A stretch of DNA of 42,657 bases from JALZAA01 sp046724655 (GTDB lineage Bacteria; Actinomycetota; Acidimicrobiia; IMCC26256; JACDBD01), in the NCBI GenBank assembly GCA_046724655.1, contig JBKOWY010000010.1, positions 1 to 42,657 of the forward strand, given 5' to 3'. Shown here one piece after another: positions 40,153 to 42,657 of the stretch. The notes beneath the pieces are model-generated. The model was not told the DNA's origin. It was given only the letters and a program-made list of their open reading frames with translations, and did not search any database. The stretch's first letter is position 1. Each line of letters starts with the position of its first letter. The translations under genes and the position numbers were made by a program.

Positions 40153-41294
40153 GCGTTCACGATGCGGACGAAGTAGCGGGACCAGTCACCAAAGAGGACG
40201 GACTTGGCGTTGAGCGCCATCGCCGGCACGAACGGGTCGACGTACACCGGGGCGTTGAGCATGGAAGCTTGCGCTTCCGTACCCGGAGCAGCCGGTTGCA
40301 CGAAGTCCGTGCCCACGGGGTCGCCCGCGGTCGTCGTCTTCAGCTTCCGCACCGCGCTCAATGTCAGGGTGCGCATCAGCCACGCCGTCGACGGCTGGCG
40401 CGAATAAGGCTCGGCCACGCTCGCCTGCAGGTCGAGCAGCAGATCGGTTCCCTGGCCCGCGGTGCCTTGCGCGCCGAACGACGTGCCGGTGCCGGCCGGT
40501 CCGGTCACGCCGGCCGTCGCATCAAGGATCACGCCTCGCGGCTGGCCGCTGCCGCTGCCGTTGATGAGGTGGTTGCCGAGCGCATTACCGAGAGCGATGC
40601 CGGTTTCGCGGGCGAGATAGCCGGCGAGGTCGAACCCGGCGTCTTCGGCGAGCTCGGTGCTGACTTGAAACAGGATTCCGTACTTGAACGCGCCCAAAGT
40701 CACGACGCCTAAGCCAGGATCGCTGGTGGGGATCGTGTTTGTTTCCGGCACGATCGCCGCCGAACTCAACGCCGTCGTTTTCGGCACCCTTAGGTCTTCG
40801 CCCGACTCGGTGGTGACCAGAGTCGCGCCGGCTCGCAACACCGCCGCCGTCTCGACAAGATGCTCGACGAGCGTCGAATAGAAGCTCACCGGGTAGAGGT
40901 TCGCGGTTGCCTTCGTCAACGTGGCGCGTACCTCGAGGCCGTTCGTGACCGCAGGGAACTCGGCGCCGCGCACGTCAATGGGCTTTGGATTGCGTTCGAG
41001 CACGGCCGAACGGAATTCGTCGTTGAGTGCTCGGTCGGTGACGGCGGGACGTCCGCTCCCCATGTAGCTGCGCATCGTCGCTTCCGCCGCCTGCGCCCTG
41101 CCCTCATAGCTGCGGGCCTCGGCGATGCGGGCGTCGATGGCGTCGATCTCGGCGGTAATGGACTCGTAGACGCTCTGCTCGTCGGGCCGCAGGTTCCGGT
41201 TCTTCGAGGCTGCCTCTTCGGTCACGGCCAGGCCGCTCTGGATTAGCTCACGGCGGCGCGCCTGCATACGCTCAATCGAGGGTTGGTAGGACAT
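40149..41294 (-). CDS. HK97-fold phage major capsid protein, truncated by frameshift
   Basis: 381 residues up to a TGA that interrupts the last beta-rich part; with the tail at 40021 the full protein would be about 424 residues, normal for the family. A helical delta-like domain (about 1-85, with IERMQARRRELIQ) precedes the capsid fold with YPVSFYSTLVEHLVETAAVL, RVPKTTALSSAAIVPE, GYLARETGIALGNALGNHLI, NGSGSGQPRG and SVLFGDWSRYFVRIV. ATG 41294 has GGAG 6 nt upstream; a possible upstream start at 41306 is less likely. No portal, protease or terminase gene is near. The frameshift could be mutation or sequencing error. Confidence 0.9.
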   Translation of the reverse strand: MSYQPSIERMQARRRELIQSGLAVTEEAASKNRNLRPDEQSVYESITAEIDAIDARIAEARSYEGRAQAAEATMRSYMGSGRPAVTDRALNDEFRSAVLERNPKPIDVRGAEFPAVTNGLEVRATLTKATANLYPVSFYSTLVEHLVETAAVLRAGATLVTTESGEDLRVPKTTALSSAAIVPETNTIPTSDPGLGVVTLGAFKYGILFQVSTELAEDAGFDLAGYLARETGIALGNALGNHLINGSGSGQPRGVILDATAGVTGPAGTGTSFGAQGTAGQGTDLLLDLQASVAEPYSRQPSTAWLMRTLTLSAVRKLKTTTAGDPVGTDFVQPAAPGTEAQASMLNAPVYVDPFVPAMALNAKSVLFGDWSRYFVRIVNA

Positions 41295-41296
41295 AA

Positions 41297-41336
41297 AAGG
41301 CTCCAATCAAGGTGGGTCTACACTTGACGGAGCCTT
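41297..41336 (-). promoter_or_regulatory. Hairpin covering the capsid Shine-Dalgarno site
   Basis: On the minus strand AAGGCTCC pairs with GGAGCCTT (8 bp) and TCAAG with CTTGA (5 bp) across a small internal loop, with an 11-nt terminal loop. The GGAG of the capsid gene is inside the downstream arm, 2 nt from the ATG. It could block translation, or, since TTTT follows the GGAGCC arm, act as a terminator. The rest of 41337-41567 holds no gene I can support. Confidence 0.5.
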
Positions 41337-41567
41337 CGGCGTTGCCACCTGCTCAACGCAGGCCTAGGGGCGGGGGCGCTACCACCGAGCCGCCGGCCGT
41401 GGGTGGGAGCGCGCTGCTTAGCCACCGACACCGCCTATCTCACCGGTCACCGCCTCGAGGGGACGCACTGCCGAGCCCGACACGGCCGCTGTTGTCTGCC
41501 AGCTGGCGTCCAGCGTAGCCGAGAATCACATTCGTGTAACTCCGCCACCCCGACAGCGAGAACGGCT

Positions 41568-42002
41568 CTACGGCGAATCTGGAGGCTCTGAGCGGCGTTC
41601 TGAGGGGTGCGGGCGGTTGCCCTCGGTGTCCTCGATCACGTCGAACGGGCTCTCGGCGTCGTCTTCGAGACGGTCGAGATCCGCCCTCTCATCGGCCGAC
41701 CCGGCGAACCACGCTGCCGCGATGTGCCACCAGTCGGACACCTCCGGTGTCTTGTCCTCGAGCCCAGGGTGGTCGTACGCCCAACGAGCGAGTCCCCGCC
41801 GATCGGACACCGACAGCTCGGTCACCGCCTCACGCACCGCCTGGTCGTTGGCGTAGCCGACCAGATATTCGGCGAGCACCTTCACCACCGGCGCCCAAAA
41901 CGAACTCGACGGCAGTCCCTCCGCAAGCTTCAACAACTCGTCGCTGAGATCTCGGCGGTCGTCCGGATCTAGGGCCACTGTCGCCTCGAACAGATCGTTC
42001 AT
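41568..42002 (-). CDS. Hypothetical acidic protein upstream of the capsid gene
   Basis: 144 residues, strongly acidic, with no recognised domain. The N-terminal 85 residues look helical (DPDDRRDLSDELLKLAEGLP, KVLAEYLVGYAND); the last 40 are Asp/Glu/Pro-rich and likely disordered. It begins 16 nt after the HNH remnant stop and precedes the capsid gene, where a terminase or scaffold gene might be expected, but I see no motif for either. Confidence 0.6.
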   Translation of the reverse strand: MNDLFEATVALDPDDRRDLSDELLKLAEGLPSSSFWAPVVKVLAEYLVGYANDQAVREAVTELSVSDRRGLARWAYDHPGLEDKTPEVSDWWHIAAAWFAGSADERADLDRLEDDAESPFDVIEDTEGNRPHPSERRSEPPDSP

Positions 42003-42018
42003 GGTTGGTCACCCATGT

Positions 42019-42132
42019 TCACCACTCCCTCGAAGGCCTCGGCCGCTTCTTCAACGCCCGGCCACGCTCCAACCCGTTCCGATAATGGTTGCAATAGCTG
42101 CAGGACGCCCTCAGATTCGTCGGGTCATACAA
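42019..42132 (-). pseudogene. HNH endonuclease C-terminal fragment cut by the IS
   Basis: The minus-strand frame reads LYDPTNLRASCSYCNHYRNG and then a basic tail to TGA at 42019. D-P-T-N-L-R-A-x-C-x-x-C-N is the end of an HNH motif, with the zinc-binding Cys pair and the Asn. The upstream part, which should carry the first His, is replaced by IS3 sequence from 42133. Phage HNH genes usually precede the terminase, so this supports a phage origin for the region. Confidence 0.7.
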
Positions 42133-42177
42133 TGAAGCGCCCCGGGTTCTGTGGAGGCTCCATCTCTTGGAGAGAGG

Positions 42178-42504
42178 ATGGAGTCCATGGGAACACGGAG
42201 GTATCCAGCAGAGCTGCGTGAGCGGGCGATTCGGCTCGTGTATGAGTGGCGGGAGGCTCGCGATCGCACCGATGGCGGTCTGAGGGAAGTCGGCCAGCAA
42301 CTCGGCGTGCATGCCGAGACGGTGCGCAACTGGCTCCGCCAGCACGAGATCGACGGTGGGCAACGCCCGGGGTTCACCAGCCAGGAGAAGGAGCGCATCA
42401 AGCAGCTCGAGCGGGAGAACTTCGAGCTGCGACGCGCGAACGAGATCCTCAAGTCCGCGGCGGCTTTCTTCGGGGCGGAGCTCGACCGCCGACCCAAGAG
42501 GTGA
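42178..42504 (+). CDS. IS3-family transposase OrfA
   Basis: 108 residues from ATG 42178 (GGAG 5 nt upstream). A helix-turn-helix (RYPAELRERAIRLVYEW, then REVGQQLGVHAETVRNWLRQ) binds the IS ends; a leucine-zipper region (KERIKQLERENFELRRANEI) ends with LKSAAAFFGAELDR, the standard OrfA end. The start codon lies in a hairpin (CTCCATC 42158-42164 with GATGGAG 42177-42183). It overlaps orfB by GTGA. Confidence 0.92.
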   Translation: MESMGTRRYPAELRERAIRLVYEWREARDRTDGGLREVGQQLGVHAETVRNWLRQHEIDGGQRPGFTSQEKERIKQLERENFELRRANEILKSAAAFFGAELDRRPKR

Positions 42505-42657
42505 ACCGCTACATCGACGCCCACCGCGAGGAGTTCGGGGTCGAGCCGATCTGTGCTGGGTTGCAGGTCGCCCCGTCCACCTATTACGCGGCGAAGCGAC
42601 GGCCGCCGTGTCGCCGGCGGGTCCGCGACGAGCAGCTCAAGCCCCACATCGAGCGGG
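42501..42657 (+). CDS. IS3-family transposase OrfB, N-terminal part
   Basis: The frame starts at GTG 42501 (VNRYIDAHREEFGVEPICAG, then VAPSTYYAAKRR) and is open to the window end, about 52 codons. This is the N-terminal HTH_21-type region of OrfB; the DDE integrase core would follow outside. It is in the -1 frame relative to orfA, but no A-rich slippery site is seen, so expression may use GTGA coupling. Confidence 0.88.
   Translation, partial: MNRYIDAHREEFGVEPICAGLQVAPSTYYAAKRRPPCRRRVRDEQLKPHIER

Larger units (their letters stand above)
42133..42657 (+). mobile_element. IS3-family insertion sequence, left part (runs off window)
   Basis: The left end is placed at TGAAGCGCCCCGGGTTCTGT (42133-42152), which has the TGA...GCCCCGGGTT look of IS3-family terminal repeats in actinobacteria. 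orfA and the start of orfB follow. The right end and any target duplication are outside the window. It interrupts the HNH gene. Confidence 0.75.

Noticed and set aside
41447..41548. 33-codon minus-strand frame with Cys and Arg residues before the capsid gene
   Set aside because: It has a GTG start but no clear ribosome binding site or recognised motif. Kept as non-coding.
38640..42657. Direct repeat of the tRNA-Pro 3' end as an attR site
   Set aside because: I looked for a second copy of the T-arm/acceptor sequence up to the window end and saw none. It could lie beyond the window.

Overview
The window is a GC-rich chromosome segment of an actinobacterium. It carries a WhiB-type regulator, a SteA/SteB cell-separation pair, a DksA/TraR-like zinc-finger protein and a gene order that follows the Mycobacterium tuberculosis block I remember as Rv1691 to Rv1713: TPR, HAD phosphatase, tlyA, NAD kinase, recN, steA, steB/mctB, pyrG, NUDIX, xerD, scpA, scpB, rluB, cmk, der. 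Extra blocks (murJ with a GT4 transferase, aroH-tyrA-aroA, DUF512 next to der) and frequent leaderless-looking promoters suggest a deep lineage such as Acidimicrobiia, but that placement is inference.

Region 1 (1-1885) holds the 3' end of 23S rRNA, a 5S rRNA, a TPR protein and a small OB-fold protein. Region 2 (1995-6183) encodes a two-subunit 2-oxoacid:ferredoxin oxidoreductase (korA-korB) and a convergent DUF1015 protein. Region 3 (6228-18580) is mostly one tightly overlapping plus-strand series: TPR, HAD phosphatase, tlyA, NAD kinase, recN, steA, steB, murJ, a phosphatase-fold membrane protein and a GT4 phosphotransferase, with rhomboid on the opposite strand. It combines NADP supply, DNA repair, cell separation and lipid-linked envelope precursors. 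Region 4 (18588-25113) has a divergent membrane glycosyltransferase, then pyrG, NUDIX, xerD, a DksA-like protein, an M50 protease and an HD protein. Region 5 (25211-38554) has trpS (minus), scpA-scpB, rluB, aroH-tyrA-aroA (shikimate/tyrosine), cmk, plsC, ispH (minus), a DUF512 radical-SAM-like protein, der, an acyl-CoA carboxylase carboxyltransferase and a zinc-ribbon membrane protein.

Region 6 (38586-42657) starts at a tRNA-Pro(GGG) and looks like a mobile-element remnant. It has three coupled small genes, a whiB, an HK97-type major capsid gene broken by a frameshift near its 3' end, an unknown acidic protein, an HNH nuclease fragment cut by an IS3-family element, and that IS running off the window. 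No integrase, portal, terminase or prohead protease is visible.

The most striking unexplained signal is a family of four near-identical 53-58 nt elements at 20053-20107, 26219-26276, 27901-27957 and 33967-34019. Each lies 13-15 nt upstream of a start codon (membrane glycosyltransferase, trpS, rluB, ispH), always in the same orientation relative to the gene. The first hairpin shows a compensatory base-pair change in the trpS copy. Three copies have a -10-like hexamer immediately upstream. This looks like a shared cis-regulatory leader or operator that I cannot match to any family I know.
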